Assembly: GCA_036874045.1 (NCBI GenBank)
Contig: JAZBRI010000003.1
Coordinates: forward strand, 5,716,501-5,780,500
DNA from: Cymodocea nodosa
Lineage: Eukaryota; Streptophyta; Magnoliopsida; Alismatales; Cymodoceaceae
Direction of reading: 5' to 3'
Length of the DNA: 64,000 nucleotides
Shown: in pieces, positions 48,001-60,719 of the stretch
How the letters are laid out: each line of letters starts with the position of its first letter
Position numbering within the stretch: position 1 is the stretch's first letter
Made by a program: the position numbers and the translations under genes
The notes under the pieces: model-generated
The model's input: the letters and a program-made list of their open reading frames with translations, nothing else
Databases searched by the model: none
What the model was told of the DNA's origin: nothing

Positions 48001-51000
48001 CTCAAAAGATTCTATTATTTCTCTCCAACCAACACCTCCACTACATGGAAAGGGGAATCATAGAAGCATATTTATATTATGTGTAATAGTCCCTCAAGAG
48101 TAAATATTTGAATTCAAAACATAAATAAAAATATATAAAGTAAAATTAAAGTCGTAAACAACAAAATTAAAAACAAAATGGTGAAATTATATCAATGAAA
48201 ACAATTCAAAAGATGAAATCTAAAAAAAATAAAAAACCATATAAATGACCAAACCTGGAAAAAAGGGAAAAAACTTTTTAAAACTGTTTTCCTGTTTTTT
48301 GAAAAATGAAATAGATTGGGGCAAAAAAATTAAACAGCTTTTAAACAGCTATTTTTTCTTTACAATAATGGACTTGATAGTGAATTCTGTTGTTCCATAG
48401 CCGTACATGTAAAGGATTATCAATAGAAGCAAGAGTAGAACTAAGTCCGAAGGAGAAAAAGAAGCTTGACTAGGTCTAAAGATTTTGAATCACACAAGTT
48501 CCTTTGAAAATAGATGTCCCACACGATCCCTATTGCATAATACTTAAAGCACTCAGCTACATTTACTTGGGTAGAGGATGTAATAGCATGATGCATTTCT
48601 ACCAAGCTTATCAAAATGCTCGTACATAAGGCCTAGGGCTCCTTAAGACACCTGAGTGCCTAGGTGCAATAAATAAATATAAAAGAATCATTTCTGCATT
48701 TTATATTTCTATATACAATTATCAATTGATACTTACATTTTAAGCTCAATTAAGGTAGGAAATTAGAATACACAAAGGGATAGCAAGATTTAAATAGATT
48801 ACAATAAGATTTCTAATAGAAGGAATATCTAAAAAACATGTTGGACATTTCATAATGCCTCCACAACTAGGCAATGCCTAGATGTCCTTGTAAGTATGAC
48901 TTCCACTCATCCATCACAAATTTCTTCATTTCAAATACATTAATATTCTTTCTCTGTATTGCCTAACTTTAATGTACCTTAAATCATAGTTGATCTGGTA
49001 GATGTCCTATCATCTTTTTCATTCAATCATTGACAACTTCTGCAAACGGTTGTAGAAGCATTTTCCATTTCATTCCTCCCTCTTTAACCCTCTGGTCTAC
49101 AATCTACCATGATATCTCCATCTAATTAAAGTACCTAAAAAAACATATGCAAGAATTTCTTGAGCATCAAGATACCACACCAAGTACTGGGTCCAATTAC
49201 ATGAAAATGTGAAATGGAGATTATCATACATGAAATAATGAAAAAAATAGATGGATACTTAGAAACATGAAATAAAAAAACATAAAATGAATGAAAACCA
49301 ATGGAAAGAAATTTTTTATTTGAGCAAAAAGAATGTTTAGAAACATGGCACTTGTTTTCCATTGGAAAAGAGTTTCATATGGTTTCTACCACTAGTTAAA
49401 AATGTTTTCTCCTTTCATGCTAATGGGATGCATACATGCATTTGACTTACTGAAGTTACCACTCCAATAACACATGTGGAGCTTCATGTCATTGCCCCAA
49501 ACAGGGACTTGAGACTATGTTATTTGGTTGAGCCAAATTTCTCAAATGTGTCTACACCTATCATGTGTAGGCAACTCTTTTTCACAAATAAATGAGAGGA
49601 AAAAAAGGACAACCTGGACACCTGCTCTCCCCCATGAACCCTTAAAACCTTGAGCCCTAAAGACCAAATGATGCTGCTAGAGATCTAGGTGGTCATCAAA
49701 GGCCCTTGCAACCCTGCTAACATTCTTCATCATTGCAATAGGTCTCTCTCAATGGGGGTAGGGACCCATAAGAATGGAGAGAGATGGAGATAGTGGAGAG
49801 CATGGGGAGAGTTTGGACAAGATGTCGACATTCAAGTACACTCAAAGAAGGATCCAATGCTTTGAATGCCTAGGTTTTGGCAACCATGTGAAGTCATGTG
49901 GACCAATTGTCAACATGAGGTGTGAAGGAACAACACACAAGTTGGCTCACTACTTTGGTGAGAGATAGAATCATCAAAAGATGGGGAGGTGATGCAAGTG
50001 GGACGCAGAGATACCTAGCAATCTAACACATTTGCAACACCTCATTGATTGAATGGAGGAGATATCTCCACTATTGTGTGATTAGTGAGGTGGTGGATGT
50101 TAGGGAGAAGAACATCACAACTTGGTTGAACTATTGGCAAAGAACCCAATGACAATGGTGGATCAATCAGCTGTATGAAGGGGAGTGGCTGATCAAGCTT
50201 CCCAACTTGGCCTAGAGAGACACTTTGCTGAGGGAGAGACATTCAATGACAGGGAGGAATACATCGTCTTGGTGTACTTGGACAAAAGCAAGTGACACTT
50301 GGAGAGCATCAACAACTAATCTCCAATGGATACAATTCATTGGCATCCCTTTGGGCCCATGGGAGATGGAAACGTTGCTTAAAGTTGTCAAGCCCTTTAG
50401 GATGCTAAGGGAAATCCACTATGACACTAGACATAGAGACAACCTCTATTGGCCAAATTGCACAATAATGATGTTCTTCCTGATTGAGTGAAAGTCTTGG
50501 CTGATAGAGAGGTGGTTTGGATGGGAGCTTTTGGGGAGAAGAAAGCTTCAAACCCAATGCAACACCCTTAGATGTGGAGCTAACAATAGCCAATGGGCCA
50601 AACCCTACCCTATCTAGATTGGTCATCAATGACCCAATGTAGAAGCAAGCCCAAGGTCATGCATCAGTCATTGCAAAGAGAGCTACTAAAGGAGGTTTTC
50701 CTTTTCAGAAGCAACTAGGAGCTTGTTGCAACCTCAACAAAGGAGATTGACCATCAAGCATTAACATTGACAAGAGATACCAAATCACCACCAAATGTCA
50801 AGGAACAAGAAGCACATGATGACAAGGACCAAGAGCAGACAACAATAGATGATGATGAGACTGATCAAAGCTTCAAAGGCCCTAACGATTCTAAAACTGA
50901 CCTAGACATCAATCAAATGTCCTTAGTTGGCTTGATTCTTTGATCGTTGCTAGGGAAACCTCATTTGGAGTTCAGTTGGAAGGCCAAGTCAAGAACTTTA

Positions 51001-52754
51001 AGAAGAGGTGGGCAGACTTGGTTTGGGAAGAGGAGGAGAGTGATCAAAGGATACATGCACATGGTTGTCGACTGATTCTGTGTTGTAATTTTTTGTTTCA
51101 TGTTTGCTGGCCCCAAGCTTCTTGATTTTGTTGTTGGGGTCTACAGGCCATTTTCTGTGGTGGGGCTTTTATTTATTTTATGTTTTTCTTTTTAGTTGTG
51201 CTCTTTTCCTTTTTTCACTTCCTTGGTGCATCTAATTGATGATTATTAATGAGATTCATCTTACCCTTGTCAAAAAAATGGGATGGGAGGAGAGAAAGAA
51301 TACCATAATATTACAGAATTTATTATTATTCATCTATAAAAATATGGTATGATTTCTGCTTAAATTAAATAACTATTAATCTTTAACCTAAAGGTCTTAA
51401 AATGCAACATATTTTATGAAAATTTGATTGTTAAATTTTAGATGAAAAGTTATAGTGAATACAAATTTGATGAGTTTGATTAGTATGAAATTTAATGCAT
51501 CATAGGTAATCATATATTAATACACCATATAATTAAATTTTATTTTGAAAAATAAAATATAAAAATATGGACATATTTAGATAAAAATTACTATAAGCAC
51601 CTAAATAGATTTTCTTTTCATTGTTTGATTTAGCTTCGACCCTGTTTGAGGTTGTCTCAAAAATCCTCCATTATCATTAGAATATCAAAGCTGACTAAAT
51701 CTATGTTTAAGTTAAAGTGTCACTAACACCATATATCACGTTGTCTTTCCTTTAGTTTGGTGAGTTTGTTACGAAATAGAGATTAGGCCTTTTTCTTTGT
51801 TCTCTTTCCTTCTTGGTTTGTAAGTTTGTCTTTCTATGAGATTATCGTGAAATTCCAAGTCATGCGCGAGAATTTCTTATGTAATGGCGCATTATTTGGG
51901 CATGGCCAAGAAAAAAGTCAATACAAAAAAAAAAAAAAGCATTTAGCCACATACACACTATGAAATAAAGAAGTTGTGAAGTACTTGAAAAAAGGAAAAT
52001 AAAAGTGTGTAATGTTATAAATCACCTTAAATAAGAGTGAGTCTGCAAGGGGGCGCATTCCTTTGACGCCAATGTATCTTGTTGGTGAAGAAGGAAATGG
52101 GGCGAAAGTGCCATCTTCTCTAAGCTCCCCAATCGTCCCCTTCCATTCCCGAACTAAATCCCTTTCCATCCATCCGTCAACTACCGCCTGAAATCGAGGA
52201 TCGCTCACCGTAAAAAACTGCGCAGCGTGATCAAACGCCAAAGCAGACTGCGGTTGGCTAACAATCCTTGTCCCCAACCTCCCACCCAAACCATGCACGC
52301 CCTGAATAAAAATGCCAAACAAATGTTTTAAGAAAGATTTCTGCACTTTTTTCCGAACCCTACGAAGAATACGAACTGTATCGAAGACGGTGGAGCGGAT
52401 GCCGTTCTCCTCTAGAGCAGCCGCGCACATCAGGCCGGAGACGCCCCCGCCGATGATCCCGACCACCGGCTCGACCGATGACAGCGGCGAGGTGAAGTTC
52501 ACCTGCTCCTGCGTGAAGGACTTCTTGCGAATGGACCGTCCGGAGGTCCCGTACCGGGCCGTTCTCCTCCTCGGTGGCCGGGCTCGCCGCCCCCCCGAGC
52601 CGTCGTCTCCCCCTTCCTTGGAAGCGCAAAAGGTGATCGGGAACGGAAGAGAACGGCCGGAGAAGACAGCGGAGTATGGTTTGGCGGTGACGACGGGTGT
52701 CTGGAGGAGATAGGACGACGGAGAGGAACGGAAGCAGGAGGACGCGGAGGCCAT
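39064..52754 (-). CDS. Plastid-type FAD/NAD(P)-binding oxidoreductase (amine-oxidase/renalase-like), 8 exons
   Basis: Exons (minus): 52754-52377, 52301-52026, 47241-47115, 42668-42607, 42492-42262, 42097-41976, 41874-41736, 39195-39064. All junctions are GT-AG and in frame; the product is 488 aa ending in LDLEKRV. Residues 1 to about 50 are Ser/Ala-rich with few acids, like a chloroplast transit peptide, followed by a basic RRARPPRRR stretch. The FAD-binding Rossmann motif is VVGIIGGGVSGLMCAAALEE (near residue 97), and GVHGLGGRLGTR opens exon 2. Further family blocks are FDHAAQFFTVSDPRF, VRPCWISKIEPFNGMW, ELSSIWALLAAF, CWTFFSTAAYGKQNKVPQ, GICGDWLLGSSVEDAV and GHDIGQFPGL. It matches my memory of the Arabidopsis At3g04650-type family throughout. 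The substrate is not known to me. Exon 1 is markedly GC-rich. Introns 2 and 3 (4.8 and 4.4 kb) hold repeats and LINE pieces. Confidence 0.93.
39640..40145 (-). mobile_element. L1-type LINE 3' fragment in FAD gene intron 7
   Basis: The minus strand reads WFEQNNKNFQGLTVEDDKF then TDWTRVWRAAANLSDKAV, the plant L1 ORF2 C terminus, preceded by a broken FWFVWKE stretch. It ends downstream in a T/A-rich non-coding tail. Same orientation as the host gene. Confidence 0.65.
44410..45240. repeat. Very AT-rich region with short imperfect repeats
   Basis: Repeated words such as TATAATTATAAT, AATAAATAATA and AATAACGTTAA within FAD gene intron 3. No coding sequence. Confidence 0.6.
46025..46372 (+). repeat. 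Dispersed repeat, copy 1 (intron 3 of FAD gene)
   Basis: Shares with 48073-48378 the ordered blocks AAAGCATAAATAAATATATA, GTGAAATTATATCAATGAAA-type, CAAAAGATGAAAT, and AAATAGATTGG followed by ACAATAATG-like sequence. Function unknown. Confidence 0.7.
46629..46651 (+). repeat. (TG)n microsatellite
   Basis: About 11 TG units in FAD gene intron 3. Confidence 0.95.
47670..47960 (-). mobile_element. L1-type LINE 3' tail
   Basis: Read on the minus strand it ends TTAATATATCCCCTTTTGCT then GCTAAAAAAATTT, the usual A-tailed 3' end of this LINE group. The same CTGCTAAAAAA ending is seen near 23200. No coding domain remains. Confidence 0.55.
48073..48378 (+). repeat. Dispersed repeat, copy 2 (intron 2 of FAD gene)
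   Basis: Direct-orientation copy of 46025-46372. Exon 3 (47115-47241) lies between the two copies. Confidence 0.7.
48625..48905. repeat. GCCTAGGTG-type dispersed repeat, MITE-like
   Basis: The left end has GGCCTAGGGCTCCTTAAGAC and GTGCCTAGGTGCAATA; the right end has CAACTAGGCAATGCCTAGAT. A partly inverted layout suggests a small non-coding element. Confidence 0.4.
49600..51290 (+). mobile_element. L1-type LINE relic with ORF1 zinc knuckles and A-tail
   Basis: The 5' part encodes a gag-like ORF1 with a double zinc-knuckle remnant: RRIQCFECLGFGNHVKSCG then MRCEGTTHKLAHYF. The middle is decayed. The 3' UTR-like end has GGTGGGGCTTTTATTTATTT, then TTAATGAGATTCATCTTACC and CTTGTCAAAAAAA. Most of ORF2 is missing. 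It lies in FAD gene intron 2, antisense to the gene. The left border is uncertain. Confidence 0.65.
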
Positions 52755-52834
52755 GGCTGCACCAGAAAAAAGGCGGGGGCAGCGGAGAGAAAACGACGAA
52801 GACGAAGAAAATATTTTGCAAACATTATCCTCAA

Positions 52835-55260
52835 TTATTCTAGAAATGTGAAAATGGTAATGAATTGATTTATATATATACGAAAAAAGAGATAAATTAG
52901 ATGAATATTTCGATTCGATATTCTTAAATTTTATATGCTAAAAACTCCCAAATTATGCAAACCTTTAATTTATCTTATTAGTAACTACCTACCGTCCATG
53001 ATTTCATGTAAATATGTCAACTAAGTCAGTTTAAGCATGTTGGCTCAATCTAATATAGTCAAATTATGTAATTCATTAACACACACATGGTATTTTAGGC
53101 TGAGTTGGATCATTATTTAATAGAATTGAACCGGATTCAGTATGATCACATAAAGTGTACTTTTTCTAAAATCGATATACTGTTTATTTAAATAATATGT
53201 AAAAAATATTTACAAAATTTGTTTATATATAGATTTCGGTATAACATAATGTCAATTAAATCGTGTTAACACGACACAATGCAATTGACATCTTTAATTT
53301 TATAAAAGATTTTCGTTCCTTTTTTTCCAAAATGTTCATTTTTTCAATTATTTTGTTCCTAGAACATTCTTGTATTGGAATTTCCAACTTACCTAAACGT
53401 AATGTTTCATTATTCTAAAAATGAGATGACAGTCATGCGAACAATCTACAAAGGAAACGAAAATGATTTAAGTAAGTTTGCTTTTTAGAACATCCTTATA
53501 TGTTTTGTCTTCCTTATCTTGTTTCTCAAAGAATATTAAGATTTCACAGGACAAGAGACTAATCATGGAAAGATCGAAGGCAGGAGCACTTACACTTACT
53601 CTTTAGTGTATGTAGAAATTGATTGACGGTATGGGTTCAAGTGAGATTCTTGTGGCATATTGACAAGTAAACAAGCCGTTCTCATTCATATGCTAGGACA
53701 AGCCAAAGGAAACAAAGTGTAACTTTTTAGTTAGGATTGGGAATGTAGATTTACAAATGGGCATAGATCAATATGTTTGGCAATGAATTTTCCATGGTAG
53801 TGTGCCATCGGGTCTAACTTGGTATATATAACTCTAACATGAGGAGAAACCTCAATTGACCATCAAACCAAGACTAGTGGTTGCCACCTATATATAGGTC
53901 ATATTCAACCATGGCTGAGGTCTTTGCCTATAGCTGAATGTCTCCAATGGATAGGATGCAATGTGCATGAGTTTGAATTGATTTATTTAGCCTAGTGTTT
54001 CCAAGGTTCACATGATGTTCTTTGATTCAATATTCTTTATCTACTACCGGACATGCTTATAAATATGAGGGTAAATGACCTAATAGTCTAGGCATGCAAC
54101 AACATACTTAAAATTGATCATTCATTCTTTTGAATCCATCCCACTCATTTGAGCTAAGCATGAGACAAACTTTCACAAGCTTGGCAATAAAATCCAAGTC
54201 TCTTCTATTTCTTTTGCTAAGTTGAGTGATCTATATCATTTACTTGGACCTAACCAAGTGATAAAACTAAACTTGAGCAAAGAAGCAGATCTAATCCATC
54301 TAACCCAAGAACGATTATTTGCTTTCTGTTTGTGGAAACTTTGTCAACGAAATTAAGTAGGTAGCTTTGCCAATCATAAGCATCCAAAGCACAAACATGG
54401 ATGGCAATTCCAAGGCTTTCTGAGCACTAATCAATTGAACCAAGCTAAAGGAGAACTAAGACAAGACAACCCATTAACCAACCTCCTGGACCTCAGGGGA
54501 TCCAATTGATGGTGTTAGGAATCTAAAATTATGTTTGCATATAATTTTAATTTTAAAATGTAACTCACTATTTCCTTCAGTGAATCATTCCGATCCTAAC
54601 AGATAAAAACAGTTTCCCTTGACCTATTAATGCCTAAGTACCAAAGTAGGAGCAAAAAGGACATCCATGCACACTAATCAAGAGATCAACAAATCAATCT
54701 GTTGATATGATCAACCAAAACATGATTAATAAGTTGGTATGGGTGCAGATCCGATTGAAGGAGTTGGGAGAAGGAGAAAGCAAGTTTCAGCAGCATGTCT
54801 GTCCTTCTAGTTGAGGTGATCAACAAAGAGCCTTTCCAAGGGGTTAGAGATGTCAAATATGAAAGACACACAAGGAAAGTTCAACCCTTTAGACTATGTA
54901 CATGTCATTGAGAACTTGCTACAGTATGCTTTAGACTACATTTACAATCAATCGTACTCATTTGATAAAAAAATATCCTAACAGTAGGAATTTATGATTT
55001 AGAAGTTCAAATCACACATCCTCAAATTCCAAAATGAAATGCAATTTCGATTTTATTACGCTTCCGGCACAGTACGATTTATGAACAACCAAAAACAAAA
55101 TCCCAAGTCCCAAGGAAGGAATATCGCTACTCCAAATAATGATACATGGCATCCACTTGGAAAAAAGAGATTGCACGGAAATTACACATTCCCCTTTAAT
55201 TGACGACAGAATAGTAAAATTGGCATGTAGAAATCCGAATCTTTTCACTTAAAGCAAACG
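52835..55260. other. Intergenic, upstream of the FAD gene and downstream of VHA-e
   Basis: AT-rich. It includes the presumed promoter of the FAD gene just above 52754. No gene, RNA or clear transposon recognised. Confidence 0.5.
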
Positions 55261-55262
55261 AT

Positions 55263-57630
55263 TTATTCACCCTCGTCGAGAATAGGAACGATTAGTGGCT
55301 TTAACTGAGCAAGATAAACAATAGCCCACCTGTAAAATCGACAAGTAGAAACATGAAACATCACCACGATTAGAAGAAAAACATAAACCTATCAAATGAA
55401 TTCTACAGGTAACAGGAATTTTACCCAATTAATAACAAGCTATGTCACCTAAAGCTAGCAAAGCTCATATTTTCTTATATTGTGATTTGAAATACTAAAA
55501 AGAGAGTAAAAGGCCAAAGAATAAAAGGAATAAACAAACTTGAGGAACATGATAATGCAAATTATGTTACAAGTGCTCTTAACGCAGCTATTTCTATAAA
55601 CACAACAGGGTCTAAATATAACCTAAAGGCTAATATTGGTATAGATTGTCTTTGTTAATTTAATTCAAGATCCTCAATTTGTTCTGTTTCTTTGCAGTCT
55701 TACAATGATATCTCTGATGGATTTATTAGCTGTTTCATTCCAAATTCTGTTGCCATGCTCAAATCAATCTCGAGTCAAATAAAAAGATAGGAAAAAGCTA
55801 GTGATTGTTGGATCCATCACAAGAGAAATGGATAGGCCAATATAGGGTAATCGTTTAGTGTGGAGGACACATAATTTTCAATGCAACAGACCAGCCTAAA
55901 AAGTAATGTGTTCTATTCAAAGTTTGGGATTAAATCTCTTGTTGGTGAACATAAGTAAACTCTATACTTAGTGGGCCTGGGAATGCTTTTCATTATTTTT
56001 TGATGCACTTGCAACTATGTAACCAATAATTTACAGGGAATATAAGTGAAGAGGGAATGTGCAAACAGCAGATTTATGAGGATTGAAGAGAGTGAGACGG
56101 ACTGCATCTATACATAAAGGGCATCAACTTTGTAAGCTTTTTCAGGTTTAGTTGTGAAAAACTTTGATCCTTGGTGCAGGGAAAACTTACATCATCCAAC
56201 AGCAAACGGTTGCTGTAATCACCAATGTTAGATGCAACCTGCATAACAAAAGTTCCTATTAAGAATTTCATGATTGTGGAGAATTGTAAGAATTAAATAC
56301 TGTAGCCACCAATCCTTGAAACAGACTTTGGTGAAAAGTGTGTATTAGAATTAAGGAGAAAAATAATGTTCTGATCTGTGGCAACATGTCAAATTCAAGT
56401 TAAAAATATCAACAATCGACAAATAGGTTAATAATTTCATAACTGACTGAAAGATCAAATCAGGTAAATAAGTGAAGAGACACAAGTGCTAAGAAAGAGT
56501 ATCTATCATAGAAAATGAGAACAAGAAAAAGTTTTCTATAGCAACTATTCATTTAACGAAGGTCCATTTTTCAGTCAAAAGATGAAAACCTAAATGGCTT
56601 TTCACCTTGGAAAACTGGGAAATTGACGGGACGAAATTACTAAAGCTAAGGCTCAATTATAGAGTGTTTCAGATTACACATAATCAAAATTATGCACGAT
56701 TGTTGAGGTTGTGGATTTTGCAATATTGAAAATGAACTGTTGATTATCATGTTTGGTTTAGATCATGGATATCCTATTATAAGAACAAAAATGTATAATC
56801 TAAATCATATTCTCATAATAGAAGGAAAAGTAAATTATGAGATTATAACATTTACAACTAAAAGTTATGGTGTAAAATCTACTTGATTTTTACCATAATC
56901 TATCATATGAATGCTGTTTGTTTCAAATTATTGTCACATCACAATGATCCTACAAATGGAGTCCAAAGCTCTTAGTAAAAGTAAAAGGAGATCCCTTTCT
57001 AACTTGTCCTCATTTCAGGAACAAAATTTCTTTATAATGAAACGACAGATGCTTGATAAATTAGATACTGGAAGGCAGAGAACGACAGATGGGTTTTATC
57101 AATGTATTTTAGCAAAGAACAATTGCATATTCAAAATTATAATGTAAGTTCTTCATACAGAAACTGATCACATAAACCAAAAGCGTACAATCCAACTAAG
57201 TGCGGCAAGAAATCTTAGTAATTTAATTCACAATTCCTTTCTACTTAAGCACCATACAGAAAAGAAGCCAAAAGAAAAAATCCCAATCAAGCTATAGTTT
57301 TGTCTGGATTGGTGGCAATGCTCATTTCGATCCAACAAAAAATCAGCAGAGACAATTCCACGTCCAACAATAGCCCAAATTCAAACGACAACAGGACCCG
57401 GAAAAGATCCCCTTTTTCCACAAGTAAAGCTACTACGGCTACAAAAGATCAGATCCAGCTTTCAAAGAGAAAAAAAAACACGAAGGAGCAATTTTCGGAG
57501 TAGAAAAAGGAAGGAAAGAAGGAAAGAAGTACAGATTGGTGGAAGGTCCTCTGTTGCAGCAGATCCTGAGGGCGAGGGCGGCGACGAGGCCGACGACGAC
57601 GAATATGAGGGTGGTTAAGAAGAAGCCCAT
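55263..57630 (-). CDS. VHA-e: V-type proton ATPase subunit e, 3 exons
   Basis: Small hydrophobic subunit of the membrane Vo sector of the vacuolar H+-ATPase, acting in endomembranes. Exons (minus): 57630-57533, 56238-56191, 55329-55263; phases 2 and 2 join correctly across GT-AG introns of 1294 and 861 bp. The product is 70 aa, the usual length for this family. It starts [20 protein letters not shown] (first membrane helix), then [20 protein letters not shown], then [20 protein letters not shown] (second helix), and ends IVPILDEGE. Exon 2 is only 48 bp, so ORF-based prediction easily misses it. The start is the only upstream ATG that gives the family N terminus. The gene is divergent from the RopGEF gene, with about 4.3 kb between the two starts. 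Confidence 0.94.
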
Positions 57631-57634
57631 CCCG

Positions 57635-60160
57635 ACCCGATTTCGATCTACTCAGACCGCGATCGGAAGCCTAGATTTTCTAAATGGAAGAGGGGGAACG
57701 GAGGAGTGCCGCGGAGGACGTCTCCGGAAACTTGTCGATTACCAGCAACGAAGGGGACGACACCGTGGGCTAACTCCCCACGTGACGCAACGATTGAATT
57801 TTGATGGTCAAATTGCGAAGTTACCCTTAGACATATCAATTTTTACGATAATTGGTGACATTTGTCGCAAATTGCTTTTTTGTCCTCTTGAGAGGAGAGA
57901 AATATAAAGCAATCCTATAAATTTAAAATATACAAGTGTCTAGACACATATATAAGTACAGGTATTTTATGATAAGTAATCCCATATAATGTATATGACT
58001 AACAGTTTTTTTAAACAGACATTTGATATAAAGAAAGGAAGATGTTTTATATGATGTTTTAAATAATAATAATAATAATGAATATAAGTTTGATCAATAC
58101 GAAACATTAACACATTATATTATAGATTAAATAATTACATAATGATTTTTTTACGATATTATAGATTATGATATTATGAACAGATTATGGATACATTCAA
58201 AATCTGTTCTTTCTAATATCCATCACGGAGAATGACCTTTCAATTATCATGGTTGCTGATTTGAATAACAAAAGCATTTATTTCTTTCAATCCACAAAAC
58301 TCTTTATCTGAATACATCTCATCAAAACACATCTCTAATCACCATCACCAAGAACTTTACAATCAGATTTGTAAAAATCACGTGGACAAAATTAAGCTAA
58401 AGGTATCAACTTCTGCCGTTCACAAGAGGAGAATGAATCAATCAATCACTTGGATGTAGGCATGTTTGCTTCATTAAAACGATTGTTCTAACTCTTGGAC
58501 TTGCCTGACATTTTTGTTGGAGTTGATTGGAATTTTACAAAATACACCGTTGAGTGTGAATGAATGTATGATCATTCAAACTGTAAAAGCCGAGAATGTA
58601 AACCATATGATCAGGAAGAACAAAATAGAACCAATGAATACAAAACAACCAAACTCAAAAAATTTGTATAACAATTAAAATCCATTTGTTAACAGATTAT
58701 TACCCTATTTGTTTTACAAGTAAAAAAAAAAAAAAAAACACTAAAACAATAAACGAGAACTAGGTATGGGCTTCATCGTAAGTATGTCATTTGAACTTCA
58801 ATTTAAATTAATACGATCAAGTTATATCGTCAACTGGACCGTATCAACGTGATCTAATTGGACTGTCATTGCTTGTAAAGTTTTTTTTTTTAAAAAGGAT
58901 CGGCCCGTTGGGCCTACCGTTAATGACTCAAGCCCACATAGCCCAATAATCCTGTTTCAAAAGAAAGAGAAGCGGCCCGTTCGTTGGCGACGGTGCATGC
59001 AATAGTAGACAAAAAAACGACTGTTTCTTTTGAGAAATTTTGCAGAGAATTTTTTTTTTTTTAAAATAATTATTTCTCCAAAATAATTTTAATTTAACAG
59101 AAAAAAACCAACATGAATATTGAAACAAGTTAAGAGGAAGTAACTACTTTATCCTTTTATTTTTGTAAAAATGTAATTTTTCCTTTATTATGTCTTTTTT
59201 TTAAAAAAATTTTTTTTATCATATGTAATGTGTTTTGAAAATTGAACATCCATAACATCCATGAAGTAAAAGTTCAATATTTTTTACTCTAAATTCAAGT
59301 AATAAATTTCAATTTTTACTTGTATTGTCTTATGGTACTGTTAACAATATTTGCTACAAATTAACAAAAAATAACATTACATGACTCAGCACGACCCAAT
59401 ACAATAGGTTGTAAGTCGTAGGTCAAGCCTTGGATACATCATTAAGAGTTTAGGTCAGACATAACTTAGCATAAATAATGTCATTAAGATTGTGATTGAG
59501 GGTTATCCAATGTGTTGGGTTTTTTTTTCAAAAAAAATAAGAGTGGTTTAGATTTATTTATTTATCTCAAATTCCAAGGTTCATATTTTGGGTTTTAAAT
59601 GAACTAAGGCCAGGTTCTAATACCACATGATAAGAGTATGCATGATCGACGGTAGCAATAAAAATAACACTGGGTAATTGGTAGAGTTAACATAAGAAAA
59701 TATACAATAGAACTTTACAAAAGTAACACGGGTAAATTTGTAACAATAATCTGAACAAAAGTAGAATTCCTAAAAGGAAAAATAAGTTTAAGAAAATTAC
59801 AAGAGCGATTTTATAATAATTTATTGGAATAAGGTGCTAAAAGTGAAAGAATAAAAACATTAGAGGGTATTATTGAAAGGCTAGGATGATTTCTTATAAT
59901 AAAAATGAGTAACTAGCAATAAATATAAAGGTATTATGAAAAATCTGGTAAAAATAACATGAGAAAATCTATACTTTACAAAATATGAGAATAAATGGGA
60001 AAAAGTCACATCCATAAAAGATGGAATTAGATAGTGAAAGTAACATAGGCAATTTTGTAACAATTATTTGTAAATGTAATATGGAATTTTTTAAAAAATG
60101 GTATGGAAAAAATATAAAAAAAAATTTGAGACTATATAATATAATATAATATATGGTAAT
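57635..60160. other. Intergenic, upstream of VHA-e
   Basis: GC-richer VHA-e leader/promoter up to about 57800, then AT-rich DNA. Short AAT repeat near 58066-58080 and A/T homopolymers near 58721-58738 and 59050. Nothing else supported. Confidence 0.5.
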
Positions 60161-60284
60161 AGATATAGATAAGGATAAGTAGAAAATTTAATGAACCAGT
60201 GCTTTTTAAGCCACAACTTGTTATGACATGCATAACAATTATTGTTTCTAACAGTGATTTTAACATAAACGAGGCTAGAAGGGT

Positions 60285-60531
60285 CCTCAAGGTGACCCTG
60301 GAATAACACTCCCAAAGCATCCATAAATAACCAAATTGGTCCCAGCAAAACATGGACTACTAAAACACAAGGCAAAACTGCACCTTCTCTGGAACAAGAA
60401 ATTGAGTGAGCAGAAAAGGCTATATAAAGTGTGCAGCATCTAGTCAAAACATATGATTTTCCCATCACCATCATGTCTGCATTACTGAAGACGTGCAGCC
60501 CATTTTCATACCATGACACTGCATCGAACAA
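60285..60531 (-). pseudogene. Possible decayed exon of a MATE (DTX) transporter
   Basis: An open minus-strand stretch reads GLFDAVSWYENG... then GKSYVLTRCCTLYIAFSAHS, ISCSREGAVLP, VVHVLLGPIWLFMDALGVLF, Q. The order K-S, R, REG, H, W-L, DAL and Q, including 17 residues between the two arginines and 7 from H to W, resembles the MATE exon with KSGGLLIGR, REG, GHQICLQ, WL and DALAL-GQ motifs. There is an extra block before H and a deletion after W, and I found no neighbouring MATE exons. A nearby minus stretch (60660-60716, flanked by AG and GT) could be another old exon but is unassigned. The similarity is by eye only; it may be chance. Confidence 0.28.
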
Positions 60532-60719
60532 GCCCTAGAATATATGGAGTAAGAACATGGAAGGCATGAAGACCACCTTCGACAACCTATTGGAAATATG
60601 TTGTTTTTATTTGACTGCCTTGGTTGCTCTACCGACCCTTTAAAATATACCTGATGATTGATCAGCATGCCGCTTGCAGAATATAAATCTGTTAAACAAG
60701 ACATTCTCGCTGACATGAT

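Noticed and set aside
57536..57907. 123-aa plus-strand open frame
   Set aside because: Antisense to VHA-e exon 1 and its leader; no domain.
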